Assembly: GCF_004010155.1 (NCBI RefSeq)
Contig: NZ_RRYH01000007.1
Coordinates: 248,001-312,000, forward strand
Length of the DNA: 64,000 nt
DNA from: Solirhodobacter olei
Lineage (GTDB): Bacteria; Pseudomonadota; Alphaproteobacteria; Rhodobacterales; Rhodobacteraceae
Direction of reading: 5' to 3'
The notes under the pieces were generated by a model. It was not told the DNA's origin. It saw nothing but the letters and a program-made list of their open reading frames with translations, and made no database searches. A program made the translations under genes and the position numbers. Positions 1 to 8,275 of this stretch are shown piece after piece. How positions within the stretch are numbered: the first letter of the stretch is position 1; the number at the start of each line of letters is the position of its first letter.

Positions 1-92
1 CCGAAGCCCGACGAAGCCCCCCTGTGCATCCGCGCACCTTCCGGCCCGGCCCGCCGCGCATTAACTTGCGCCCGACAGATGGAGCGCAGACC

Positions 93-1115
93 ATGACCCT
101 CGAACTCGGCCTCGACACCTTCGGCGACAACAGCCTTGGCCCCGACGGCGCCCTGAAGCCGCACGCACAGGTGCTGCGCGACGTCGTCGAGCAGGCGGTT
201 CTGGCGGATGACCTCGGGCTGCATTTCATCGGCCTCGGCGAACATCACCGCGCCGATTTCGCCATCTCCGCGCCAGAGATCGTACTCGCCGCCATCGCCG
301 CGCGCACGAAGTCCATCCGCCTCGGCACTGCCGTCACCGTGCTGTCGTCGGACGATCCGGTGCGGGTGTTCGAGCGGTTCTCGACCCTCAACGCGCTTTC
401 CGAGGGCCGGGCGGAGATCATCCTCGGCCGCGGCTCCTTCACCGAAAGCTTCCCGCTCTTCGGGCTGGACCTGAACGATTACGAGCGCCTCTTCGAGGAA
501 AAGCTGGAGCTGATGGCGATGCTCCTGCGCGAGACGGAGGTGACATGGAAGGGCACGACGCGCGCGGCCCTCACCCGACAAAGGATCTATCCCAGCCTGT
601 CCCAGCCTCTGATGGCCTGGGTCGGCGTCGGCGGCAGCCCGGAATCCGTGGTGCGCTGCGTCGTCCATGACCTGGCGATGATGCTGGCGATCATCGGCGG
701 CGACGCCCGCCGCTTCCGCCCGCATGTCGACCTCTACTACCGGGCCTGCGCCCAGATCGGCCACGCGCCCCGCCCGCTCGGCGTCCATTCCCCCGGCCAT
801 GTGGCCGAGACGGACGCCGAGGCCCGCGAACAGCTCTGGCCGCATTACAAGAAGCTGCATGACCGCATCGGCTCGGAGCGCGGCTGGGCGCCGATGCAGC
901 GCACCCAGTTCGAGGCCGAGGCCGATCACGGCGCCCTCGTCGTCGGCTCGCCCGAGACGGTGGCGCGGAAGATCGCCACCACCGCGAAAGCACTCGATCT
1001 CGCCCGCTTCGACCTGAAATACGCCTCGGGCCCGATGCCGCATGACCAGCTGATGCGCTCGATCGAGCTTTACGGCAGCAAGGTCGTCCCGCTGGTTCAC
1101 GACCTTCTGGCCTAG
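93..1115 (+). CDS. Luciferase-like flavin-dependent oxidoreductase
   Basis: A 340-residue protein of the bacterial luciferase-like (LLM) superfamily, FMN-dependent TIM-barrel enzymes. The N-terminal strand (LELGLDTFGD), the segment GLGEHHRADF near residue 50, the stretch VLSSDDPVRVFERF and the glycine-rich ILGRGSF match the subgroup of uncharacterised LLM oxidoreductases that includes Agrobacterium Atu2307-type proteins. The substrate is unknown. The ATG at 93 is chosen because GGAG lies about 9 bases upstream and the protein then begins like its relatives; an in-frame ATG at 24 would add a proline/arginine-rich tail with no family resemblance. It stands alone, followed by a 131-base gap. Family assignment is firm, function is not. 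Confidence 0.88.
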   Translation: MTLELGLDTFGDNSLGPDGALKPHAQVLRDVVEQAVLADDLGLHFIGLGEHHRADFAISAPEIVLAAIAARTKSIRLGTAVTVLSSDDPVRVFERFSTLNALSEGRAEIILGRGSFTESFPLFGLDLNDYERLFEEKLELMAMLLRETEVTWKGTTRAALTRQRIYPSLSQPLMAWVGVGGSPESVVRCVVHDLAMMLAIIGGDARRFRPHVDLYYRACAQIGHAPRPLGVHSPGHVAETDAEAREQLWPHYKKLHDRIGSERGWAPMQRTQFEAEADHGALVVGSPETVARKIATTAKALDLARFDLKYASGPMPHDQLMRSIELYGSKVVPLVHDLLA

Positions 1116-1138
1116 CCCGGCCTGCCTGCAATCACGTG

Positions 1139-1152
1139 TTGATCTGCATCAG
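1139..1152 (+). promoter_or_regulatory. FNR/FnrL-type box upstream of the hemerythrin gene
   Basis: TTGAT-CTGC-ATCAG matches the FNR-family consensus TTGAT-N4-ATCAA at nine of ten defined positions. It lies 94 bases before the ATG of the hemerythrin-like gene, a reasonable distance for an activating site. In Rhodobacteraceae such boxes are used by FnrL (oxygen) and by Dnr/Nnr-type regulators (nitric oxide); the sequence cannot separate them. Confidence 0.55.
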
Positions 1153-1246
1153 GGCAATGCCCCTTTCACGCGTCTACCAAGACGGTGGAAGGCCGTGCGC
1201 CTTCGCGTGGTTTCCTTGTGGTGGAGCAGGCAGGAGAGGCTAAAGC

Positions 1247-1639
1247 ATGAAATGGCGTCCCGAATACGCAACCGGCCTCGCGTCGATCGACGAGCAGCAC
1301 AAGACGCTCTTCGCCTCGACCGACAGTTTCCGCGAGGCCCTGAACGCCGGCGAGGGCGCGGGGGTCTACGACCTCTTCCTGCAGTTTCTATCCGCCTATG
1401 CCGAGGCACATTTCGGCCTGGAAGACGAATGCATGCACATCCGCAAATGCCCCGTCGCCGCCCGCAACAAGGTGGAGCACGCGGCCTTCCTGACGCTTCT
1501 CGACCGCGAGGCGATCCGCTACCGCAGCGCGGGCTTCAGCCCTGAAACGGCCGGAGCGCTGCTCGACAAGGTCGAAGGCTGGCTTACCAGCCACATCTGC
1601 CGGATCGACATACAGCTCCGCGACCACGCGCCCGGCTAA
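1247..1639 (+). CDS. Bacteriohemerythrin-like protein
   Basis: 130 residues, the usual length for a single-domain bacteriohemerythrin, a four-helix bundle holding a non-heme di-iron O2 site. Expected ligands can be placed: H18, H55-x3-E59, H78, H116 and D121 with family spacing. The His normally four residues before H78 is N74 here, so one of the usual seven ligands appears changed. The start has GGAGAGG 7 bases upstream (1233-1239). The stop overlaps the end of zapE on the other strand by four bases. An FNR-like box at 1139-1152 suggests control by oxygen or nitric oxide. Likely roles are O2 or NO binding or sensing in the cytoplasm; the altered ligand makes O2 binding less certain. Confidence 0.82.
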   Translation: MKWRPEYATGLASIDEQHKTLFASTDSFREALNAGEGAGVYDLFLQFLSAYAEAHFGLEDECMHIRKCPVAARNKVEHAAFLTLLDREAIRYRSAGFSPETAGALLDKVEGWLTSHICRIDIQLRDHAPG

Positions 1640-2715
1640 CCCCAGTCCGCCGCCTGCATCTCGCGCAGCCGGCTCGCCGTGCGCCCGAATTCAAAGGACC
1701 CTTCGCCCTCGACATACAGGTTCTCCGGCGCATCGGCGGCCGATGCGATCAGCCGCACCCGCGCCTCGTAAAGCGTGTCGATCAGCGTGACGAAGCGTTT
1801 CGCCTCGTTGTAGTTCGAGGCGGTCAGGTGCGGGATGTTCTCCAGCACCAGCACCCGGATGGCGCCCGCGAGCGCAAGGTAATCCGCCGGCCCCAGCGGC
1901 CTTGCGCAAAGCTCCCAGAACGACGCGCGGGCAACGCCGTTGTGGAACGCCTCCACCACCAGCTCCCGCCCGTTCACCGGCAGGACCAGCGGGCTGCCGC
2001 GGTCGCCCCCGGTCAGCTCGGCCCAGATGGAGGAGATCGCGCGGCCGGCCTCCGCCCCCGCCGGGGTGAACCAGACCTGCGCCCCGGCCAGGCGATGCTG
2101 GCGGTAATCGCCCTCCGCCTCCAGCTCCACCACCTGCATCTTCTCGCGCAGAAGGTCGATGAAGGGCAGGAAGATCCCGCGGTTCAGCCCGTCCTTGTAA
2201 AGATCCTCCGGCACCCGGTTCGACGTGGTGACGATCACCACCCCGGCGTCGAAGAGCTTCTGGAACAGCCGCCCCACGATCATCGCATCGGCGATATCGG
2301 TGATCTGCATCTCGTCGAAGCACAGAAGCCGGGTCTTCGCGATCACCGCCTCTGCCACCGGCTGCAGCGCGTCCGCGGTCTCGGTCTTCCGCGCCGCCTC
2401 CAGCCCCTTCTGGATCTCCTGCATGAAGGCGTGGAAATGCACCCGCCGCTTCCGTTCGATCCCCGTCGCGGCCATGAACAGGTCCATCAGCATCGACTTG
2501 CCGCGCCCGACCCCGCCCCAGAGGTAAAGCCCCTTCGGCGCCGCCGGAGGCTTGGCGAATAATCCACCCAGAAGGCCCCGGCGCTTGGCAGAGGTCTCCT
2601 CCAGCCAATGCCGCACCTCCTCCAGCGCCGGCAGAACCGCGCGCTGCGCCGCGTCGGGCCGCAGATCACCTGCCGCCACCCGCGCGTCGTAAAGCTCTGT
2701 CAGCGTCTGTCGCAT
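1636..2715 (-). CDS. zapE: Cell division protein ZapE / AFG1-type ATPase
   Basis: 359 residues. It begins MRQTLTELYDARV, has a Walker A motif GGVGRGKS near residue 70 and Walker B LLCFDEMQ with the following ITDIADAM segment, typical of the AFG1/ZapE family of AAA+ ATPases. ZapE associates with the Z-ring in gammaproteobacteria, while mitochondrial AFG1 helps turn over respiratory complex subunits; which role applies here is not visible. The start at 2715 is preferred over longer in-frame starts because the N-terminus then matches the family. Divergent from the MFS gene, with two small inverted repeats in the 133-base gap. Converges on the hemerythrin gene with a four-base overlap. Confidence 0.9.
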   Translation of the reverse strand: MRQTLTELYDARVAAGDLRPDAAQRAVLPALEEVRHWLEETSAKRRGLLGGLFAKPPAAPKGLYLWGGVGRGKSMLMDLFMAATGIERKRRVHFHAFMQEIQKGLEAARKTETADALQPVAEAVIAKTRLLCFDEMQITDIADAMIVGRLFQKLFDAGVVIVTTSNRVPEDLYKDGLNRGIFLPFIDLLREKMQVVELEAEGDYRQHRLAGAQVWFTPAGAEAGRAISSIWAELTGGDRGSPLVLPVNGRELVVEAFHNGVARASFWELCARPLGPADYLALAGAIRVLVLENIPHLTASNYNEAKRFVTLIDTLYEARVRLIASAADAPENLYVEGEGSFEFGRTASRLREMQAADWG

Positions 2716-2722
2716 GCCGCCG

Positions 2723-2743
2723 TATACCGTTCGATCCGGTATA
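2723..2743. repeat. Inverted repeat in the zapE/MFS divergent promoter region
   Basis: TATACCG (2723-2729) and CGGTATA (2737-2743) form a perfect 7-bp inverted repeat with a 7-base spacer, 8 bases upstream of zapE. A second perfect dyad, TGTC-ATTG-GACA, lies at 2772-2783. Both are the right size for dimeric repressor sites, but neither matches a regulator I can name. Confidence 0.35.
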
Positions 2744-2848
2744 AGGAAAGATGATCGGCGGGCGCACATTTTGTCATTGGACAGGCCCGGCCCAGCCGCT
2801 ATCTCACGCTCGGTAACACGCGCGTGACCCGCGCCTCCGGAGGCCGAG

Positions 2849-4093
2849 TTGACCCAGACGCGCACCCCCCTCGTCACCCCGGTTCTGATCGCCGGCAGCC
2901 TGGTGCTGATCGTCAGCTTCGCGATCCGGTCCAGCTTCGGCGTGTTCCAGATCCCCATCGGCCAGACCTTCGGCTGGCCGCGGGAGGAATTCTCCTTCGC
3001 CATCGCCATTCAGAACCTCGCCTGGGGGATCGGCCAGCCGATCTTCGGCGCCTTCGCCGAACGCTTCGGCGACCGTCGCGCGGTGACGCTGGGCGCGATC
3101 CTCTACGCCGGCGGCCTGGTGCTGACCGCCGGGGCCACGACGGCAGGCGAATACCAGCTCCTGGAGGTCATGGTCGGCTTCGGCATCGCCGGGATCGGCT
3201 TCGGCACGATCCTCGCCATCATCGGCCGCGCCGCCCCGCCGGAACATCGCAGCCTCGCGCTGGGCATCGCAACGGCGGCGGGCTCGCTCGGCCAGGTCGC
3301 GGGGCCGCTCGCGACAGAGGCGATGCTGGCCCGGATGCCGCTTTCGACGGTCTTCCTGGTCCTTGCCGCGGCGATCCTGCTGGCGCTTTTCGCGCTGCCC
3401 TTCCTGACCGCGCCGACCCCGCATCACGCCGGAACAGAGCCTTCAGAGAAGCTAACCACCGTCGTCGCCCGCGCCTTCCGCGATCCCAGCTTTACGCTGA
3501 TCTTCGTGGGCTTCTTCTCCTGCGGCTACCAGCTTGGCTTCATCACCGCGCATTTCCCCGCGCTGGTGACGGAAAGCTGCGGTGCGATCTCGCCCACCGG
3601 GCCACTCGCGGCGCTCGGCATCTCCTCGACCTCGGCGTTGGGCGCGGCGGCCATCGCCTTCATCGGCATCGCCAATGTCTGCGGCACCTTCACGGCGGGC
3701 TGGCTGGGGCGGATCTATTCCAAGCGGCTTCTGCTCTCGGGCATCTACACGCTGCGCACCCTGGTCTCCGCCGCCTTCATCCTGACGCCGGTGACGCCCG
3801 CGACGGTGGTGCTCTTCGCCTTCGCCATGGGGGCGCTGTGGCTTGCCACCGTGCCGCTGACCTCGGGTCTCGTCGCGCAGATCTACGGGGTGCGCTACAT
3901 GGGCACGCTCTACGGCATCGTGTTCCTGTCCCATCAGCTCGGCAGCTTCACCGGCGTCTGGCTCGGCGGCTGGATGTACGACCTCTACGGCAGCTACACC
4001 GCTGTCTGGTGGATCGGCGTGGCGGTCGGCGCCTTCTCGGCCATCGTCCACCTGCCGGTGCAGGAGGAACCGCTGGAGGCCCGGCCGATCTGA
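2849..4093 (+). CDS. MFS transporter
   Basis: 414 residues with about twelve hydrophobic membrane segments and a central cytoplasmic loop near residues 190-210. The first loop after TM2 contains FAERFGDRRAV, the MFS motif A region (G-x3-D/ERxGRR type). Overall character fits the monocarboxylate/oxalate-formate type antiporter group (long TM1 with IRSSFGVFQIP). Start is TTG at 2849, supported by GGAGG five bases upstream (2839-2843); no ATG is better placed. It ends 19 bases before the 3' end of zntB on the opposite strand. Substrate is unknown. Confidence 0.85.
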   Translation: MTQTRTPLVTPVLIAGSLVLIVSFAIRSSFGVFQIPIGQTFGWPREEFSFAIAIQNLAWGIGQPIFGAFAERFGDRRAVTLGAILYAGGLVLTAGATTAGEYQLLEVMVGFGIAGIGFGTILAIIGRAAPPEHRSLALGIATAAGSLGQVAGPLATEAMLARMPLSTVFLVLAAAILLALFALPFLTAPTPHHAGTEPSEKLTTVVARAFRDPSFTLIFVGFFSCGYQLGFITAHFPALVTESCGAISPTGPLAALGISSTSALGAAAIAFIGIANVCGTFTAGWLGRIYSKRLLLSGIYTLRTLVSAAFILTPVTPATVVLFAFAMGALWLATVPLTSGLVAQIYGVRYMGTLYGIVFLSHQLGSFTGVWLGGWMYDLYGSYTAVWWIGVAVGAFSAIVHLPVQEEPLEARPI

Positions 4094-4112
4094 GCGCCGC
4101 CCTCCGGCCCGC

Positions 4113-5087
4113 TCAGATCCAGCGCAGCTTCCGAAGCAGCGCGAAGACCAGTGCAACGATGGCCAGCAGGATCGCGCAGACGATCCAGAAGCCGGCCTTG
4201 TTCTCGGCGCCCGGGATGCCGCCGACATTGATGCCCAGAAGCCCGGTGACGAAGCTGATCGGCAGGAAGACCACCGTGATGATCGAAAGCATGTAGAGGT
4301 TTCGCCCCACCCGGCCCGAAAGCACGCCCTGCAATTCGTCCCGCACGACCGCCAGCCGGTCCCGCAGCGCATCGGCATCCTCGATCGTACGTGTCAGCCG
4401 TTCATGCGCTTCGACCAGCGCCCGGGTCTCGCGCGGATCGAAAAGACCCGATTCCGCACGGATCAGCCCCGAAAGCGCATCGCGCTGCGGCCCGATATGG
4501 CGGCGGAACTGGATCAACCTGCGCCGCGCCTCCGAAATCTGCGCGCCCAGTTCCGGCTCCGGTTCCTCCAGCAGCGCATCCTCCAGGTCGTCGCAGTTCT
4601 CCTCCAGCCGGTGCAGGAACTCCTCGATCCGGTCGTTGAGCCGCTCGATCAGCCGGCAGATGAAGCTGCCGACGCGTTCCGGCCCCTGGCCGGCCGCGAC
4701 CTGCTCGCTCAGATCCCCGACCGAGACGAGATCGCGCACGGCGGTAGAGACGACCCGCGCCGGATCGGCGTAGATCCGGATGGAGACCATGTCCTCCGGG
4801 TCCTGCCCGGGGTTCAGGTTCACACCCCGCAGGATCAGCAGCATCCCCTCGCCCAGCGGCGCCGCGCGCGGCCGCGTCTCTTCCGCCAGAAGCGCCCGCA
4901 GCACCAGCGGGTCCAGCCAGCCGAGATTCTCCTGCATCCAGTCCTCGGTCCGCGCATGGCTGGCGCGCAGGTGCAGCCAGGCCAGCTCCGGCGCCTGCAG
5001 CGCACCGACGATCTCGGGCTCGTGCCGCAGCCGGGCGCCACGCTCGGGGCCGTTCAGCATGTAGGCGAAAAGGATGTGCTCGCTCAT
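4113..5087 (-). CDS. zntB: ZntB-type CorA-family metal transporter
   Basis: 324 residues. A soluble N-terminal domain with long helices is followed by two C-terminal membrane segments, the CorA/ZntB layout of a pentameric channel. The signature after TM1 reads GLLGINVGGIPG, that is GIN rather than the GMN of CorA magnesium channels, which places it with ZntB zinc transporters. The start at 5087 (MSEHILFAYML) is preferred over an upstream in-frame ATG that adds 27 residues with no family resemblance. The 275-base upstream region holds one copy of the CGGT repeat element, so expression may depend on whatever binds it. Confidence 0.88.
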   Translation of the reverse strand: MSEHILFAYMLNGPERGARLRHEPEIVGALQAPELAWLHLRASHARTEDWMQENLGWLDPLVLRALLAEETRPRAAPLGEGMLLILRGVNLNPGQDPEDMVSIRIYADPARVVSTAVRDLVSVGDLSEQVAAGQGPERVGSFICRLIERLNDRIEEFLHRLEENCDDLEDALLEEPEPELGAQISEARRRLIQFRRHIGPQRDALSGLIRAESGLFDPRETRALVEAHERLTRTIEDADALRDRLAVVRDELQGVLSGRVGRNLYMLSIITVVFLPISFVTGLLGINVGGIPGAENKAGFWIVCAILLAIVALVFALLRKLRWI

Positions 5088-5229
5088 GGCCCCAGAGATA
5101 GCGCGGTCCGGGGCGGGGCCCAAAGTCAAAAAGGCGGGGCCGGGCATATCTTTCCGGATCGCGGACAATCCGTTCCTGGAGCAGGAATGTTTCCTAATCG
5201 CGAACAGCTGTGCCAGGGTCTGCGGCCGG

Positions 5230-5299
5230 TTACGGTGCGAAAGCGGTGCAAAAGCGGTGTTATTTCGGTATTCGGATTTTGTGGCCTTTTCAGCCGTTT
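5230..5299. repeat. CGGT 11-bp phased repeat element, copy A
   Basis: CGGT occurs at 5233, 5244, 5255 and 5266, exactly 11 bases apart, followed by ATTTT at 5276 and CCGTTT at 5294. An 18-base stretch, TTACGGTGCGAAAGCGGT (5230-5247), is identical to positions 55012-55029. The element is about 145 bases upstream of zntB and the surrounding sequence is unusually AT-rich for this genome. Not a coding region. It may be a protein-binding array on one face of the helix or an interspersed repeat. Confidence 0.7.
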
Positions 5300-5362
5300 A
5301 GGCGCAATTTGGCGGGTCAGGGCCAGGCCCATCGCACGCCGCCTTCCAATGTCGTTAAGCTT

Positions 5363-6289
5363 TCAGACCGGATCGCGCAGCACGTCCGTCATCGCGGCCA
5401 TGATCGCCTCGGGATGGGTGTAGGGCAGGGCGTGGGTGGCGCCCGGGACCTCGGCCTGCCGCGCGTTGCGGTTGATCTGCGCCAGCCGCCCCATGGCGGA
5501 AAGCGGGATCACCGCATCCACCTCGCCCCAGACGGCGAGGACCGGCAGATCGGTCTCGCCCAGCTTGCGATGCGTCTGTGCGAGGTTTTCCCGCATCATG
5601 TTCCGCAGGCTGGACAGCACCGCCGGAAGGCTGCCGCGATAGCCCATTTCCGCGGCAGATCTCTTAACGAAATCAGGCAGTTCCGGCTGGGCAGGCAGGG
5701 CGCGGTTGATCGAGCGGCGGTGCATGATATCGCCCAGGACGCGGATCAGCCCGTCGCCCAGAACCGGAACCCGGGCGCAGAAGGAAAGGAACCGGCTTAC
5801 CCGGTGGCCCAGCCCCACCGGCGCCACCAGCACCAGCCGGTCCACGCGTTCGGGATGATCCTCGGCATAGGCGGTGGCGATGGCGCCGCCCATGGAATAC
5901 CCGATGAGCGTCACGCCCTGGGTAATCTCCAGCGCCGCAAGCAGCTCCTCCAGCTGGGTGACGAAGAAAGCCCGGTCCTGCCGCCCCGGCGGCCGGTCCG
6001 ACATGCCCCGGCCATAAAGATCATAGGTCAGAACCCGCATCCCAAGCCCCGTCAGCGCCACCGCGAGCGGGGTCCAGACATAGCTCGGCGTGGTCAGCCC
6101 ATGCACACAGACCACGATCGGCCCGCGCGAGGGGCCACGCCATTCGTAATAGGTAAGCCCTCGGGAAAGCTCGATAAAATCGCCCGTTGCCAGGCGCCGC
6201 GCCTTCGCGTCCATGGGCTTGCGGAGTGCCTCCACCACCACCGGCAGAAGCAGGAGGACAAGGATCAGGGCAAGAAGCGCCCAGATCAT
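5363..6289 (-). CDS. Alpha/beta hydrolase, membrane-anchored
   Basis: 308 residues. An N-terminal hydrophobic segment (residues 2-20) looks like a membrane anchor or uncleaved signal. The hydrolase fold follows: oxyanion motif VHGLTTPSYVW near residue 75, nucleophile elbow GYSMGG, an acid in the region VWGEVDAVIP and a catalytic His in GATHALPYTHPEA. Likely an esterase or lipase acting at the inner membrane; substrate unknown. It is the last gene of a leftward operon; its ATG overlaps the TGA of the upstream cyclodeaminase-like gene (ATGA). Confidence 0.85.
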   Translation of the reverse strand: MIWALLALILVLLLLPVVVEALRKPMDAKARRLATGDFIELSRGLTYYEWRGPSRGPIVVCVHGLTTPSYVWTPLAVALTGLGMRVLTYDLYGRGMSDRPPGRQDRAFFVTQLEELLAALEITQGVTLIGYSMGGAIATAYAEDHPERVDRLVLVAPVGLGHRVSRFLSFCARVPVLGDGLIRVLGDIMHRRSINRALPAQPELPDFVKRSAAEMGYRGSLPAVLSSLRNMMRENLAQTHRKLGETDLPVLAVWGEVDAVIPLSAMGRLAQINRNARQAEVPGATHALPYTHPEAIMAAMTDVLRDPV

Positions 6290-7203
6290 GTGCCGCGCGC
6301 CGTGGCCAGGATGTAGCGCGCCGTCATCAGGTCCAGATGCGCGCCGCCACCGTTCTTGGCGATGGTGATCTCGGACGCCGAGCGCCGCGCGTAGGCGCCG
6401 GTCTCGAGGTCGTAGAAATCCGCCAGCACGTCCTGCGGGGCGATCACCCCACGCGACAGCGGCGATTTCAGCTCGCCGATGTCATGCAGCGTGGTGTCCC
6501 GCGAATCGACGAAAATACGCGCCTTTTTCAACGCGGTATCGTCCACCTCCCGCATCTCGGGTGTATAGGCCCCGATCAGGTCGAGGTGGGTGCCCGGGCT
6601 CAGCCATTCGCCCTTGATCAGCGGTTCCTTCGACATCGTGGCGGTGCAGATGATATCCGCCGCCGCCACCGCGCCGGGCAGGTCATGGCTGATGGTCACG
6701 TAGGGCACCTCTGCCGCGAAGCGCGACGCGCCCTCGGCCGACCGGTTCCAGACGATGAACTGCGCCCCGGGGAAGGCAGAGCCATAGGCCTCCACCATCG
6801 AGCGCGCGACAGCCCCGGCCCCCACCAGCAGGATCACTCGGCTGTCGGGGCGGGCAAGGCGCTTGGCGGAAAGCAGGCTGTCGCCGGCCGTCTTCCACTT
6901 GGTGACCAGACCGAAATCGACCAGCGCCTCCAGCACCCCGGTCTCGTCCCGGAACAGGCAGACGGAGCCGTTGATGCTGGGCAGCCCGTTGCCCGGGTTG
7001 CCGGGGTAGATCGTCGCCGTCTTCACCAGCGCACCCATCCCCGCGATCCAGGCGGAGCGGGACAGGATCGTGTTCTTGCCCTGATGCAGAAGGGTGTCGC
7101 CGATCGCTGCACGGGGCATCCTGTGGCCTGCCTCCAATGCCTCGGTCAGCTTTGCCCAGTCGAGGCGCGGCTCGATTTCCGGTCCGATGATCTGGATGCT
7201 CAT
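6286..7203 (-). CDS. Ornithine cyclodeaminase / mu-crystallin family dehydrogenase
   Basis: 305 residues. The middle shows a Rossmann segment VILLVGAGAVARSMVEAY and the family's substrate-binding start (KTATIYPGNPGNGLPSINGSV). The family includes ornithine cyclodeaminase, alanine dehydrogenase and the delta1-pyrroline-2-carboxylate reductases of hydroxyproline/lysine degradation; the sequence does not single out one. The start at 7203 gives the typical N-terminus, and longer in-frame starts run into the upstream HAD gene. Four-base overlaps on both sides show translational coupling within the operon. Confidence 0.85.
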   Translation of the reverse strand: MSIQIIGPEIEPRLDWAKLTEALEAGHRMPRAAIGDTLLHQGKNTILSRSAWIAGMGALVKTATIYPGNPGNGLPSINGSVCLFRDETGVLEALVDFGLVTKWKTAGDSLLSAKRLARPDSRVILLVGAGAVARSMVEAYGSAFPGAQFIVWNRSAEGASRFAAEVPYVTISHDLPGAVAAADIICTATMSKEPLIKGEWLSPGTHLDLIGAYTPEMREVDDTALKKARIFVDSRDTTLHDIGELKSPLSRGVIAPQDVLADFYDLETGAYARRSASEITIAKNGGGAHLDLMTARYILATARGT

Positions 7204-7823
7204 GCCGCCTCCTCCGCTGTCAGAAGTCCTTCCGAGACCAGCCGCTCGGCCCAGCCCGCCGGCCCCTCGAACAGGTGCCCACGCCAGCCGCGCGCCTGGG
7301 CCGCCGCGATGTTCTCCGGCCGGTCGTCGGCGAAAAGCAGGGCTTCGGGGGCGAGGCCGCAGTCTTCCTCGACGATCTCGTAGATCCGCGGCTCGGGCTT
7401 CATCACCTGCAGATGGGCCGAAACGTAATGCCGGTCGAAATCGTTGAGGAATGCATAGCGGGCGCGGGCGATCTCGAAGGTTTCGGCGCCGAAATTCGTC
7501 AGTGCGAAGACCGGCACGCCCCGCGCACGAAGCGCGGACAGCAGGCGGACGGAGTGGTCGATAACCGGCGTACACATCTCCAGCCAGTTGTCCCGCCACA
7601 TCAGGATCGCCTCGCGATGCTCCGGGTGCCGATCGGCCAAGGCCGCCACGCTGGCGCCGAAATCCGCCCCCCGGTCGACGGAAAGGTTCATGCCGTCCAG
7701 GTCCACGGCCTTGAACAGTTCCCGCCGGGCGGCCTCGCCCAGCACGCGGTCATAGAACCGCAGCGGCTGCCACTCGATGAGGACATTGCCGATATCGAAG
7801 ACGACCGCCTCGGGACGGGTCAT
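7200..7823 (-). CDS. HAD-family hydrolase
   Basis: 207 residues with the HAD phosphatase motifs in order: motif [11 protein letters not shown] (nucleophile Asp near residue 9), motif II FALTNFG, motif III Lys in [10 protein letters not shown], and motif [11 protein letters not shown]. Subfamily IA, resembling 2-haloacid dehalogenase/YihX-type phosphatases. Likely a small-molecule phosphatase; substrate unknown. Starts with ATG overlapping the stop of the upstream YaiI-type gene and ends overlapping the start of the cyclodeaminase-like gene. Confidence 0.85.
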   Translation of the reverse strand: MTRPEAVVFDIGNVLIEWQPLRFYDRVLGEAARRELFKAVDLDGMNLSVDRGADFGASVAALADRHPEHREAILMWRDNWLEMCTPVIDHSVRLLSALRARGVPVFALTNFGAETFEIARARYAFLNDFDRHYVSAHLQVMKPEPRIYEIVEEDCGLAPEALLFADDRPENIAAAQARGWRGHLFEGPAGWAERLVSEGLLTAEEAA

Positions 7824-8275
7824 GCCGTTCTCTCTCTCCGGGCCGCGTTCAGTTCTCGGTCTAGGGCCTCCAGAAAACGCGAGCGATCGGCCTTTGTAAA
7901 GGGTCTGCCACCACCCTGCCGGAACGGGTCGGCGGCGCGCAGATCGGCCATCAGGTCGCGCGTCGCGAGGATCGTGCCGATGTTTTTCGGCGTGAAGATC
8001 TCGCCATTGTGCCGCACGACGCGGGCGCCCCCCTCGATGCAGCGCGCGGCGAGCGGGATGTCCCCGGTCACCACCACGTCGCCCCGCCCGGCGCGCTCGG
8101 CGATCCACTTGTCGGCCTCGTCCGGCCCGTCGGGAACGTAGATCATCTCCACCAGCGGGTTCTCGGAGGGCCGCAGCCCGCCGTTCGAGACGAAGGCAAG
8201 GCGTTCGAGATGGCGGCTCGCGACCTTCTCCGCCTCGGCCTTCACCGGGCAGGCGTCGGCATCGACATAGATCAC
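7820..8275 (-). CDS. YaiI/YqxD (UPF0178, DUF188) family protein
   Basis: 151 residues. The N-terminus [18 protein letters not shown] is the hallmark of this family, whose fold is related to PIN-like nucleases; acidic residues in VDADACP and in [16 protein letters not shown] could bind metal. Biochemical function is not established. The start codon is GTG at 8275 and overlaps the TGA of fghA (GTGA); no other start preserves the family N-terminus. Confidence 0.88.
   Translation of the reverse strand: MIYVDADACPVKAEAEKVASRHLERLAFVSNGGLRPSENPLVEMIYVPDGPDEADKWIAERAGRGDVVVTGDIPLAARCIEGGARVVRHNGEIFTPKNIGTILATRDLMADLRAADPFRQGGGRPFTKADRSRFLEALDRELNAARRERTA

Noticed and set aside
1-92. Upstream end of a partial gene at the left edge
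   Set aside because: Too short, and no frame looks like a known protein end.
24-92. Longer start for the first oxidoreductase
   Set aside because: The extra 23 codons are Pro/Arg-rich and the ribosome-binding site is at the later ATG.
5168-5200. GTTC...GTTT-type sequence near 5170 as a LexA box
   Set aside because: Half-sites do not match GTTC-N7-GTTC.
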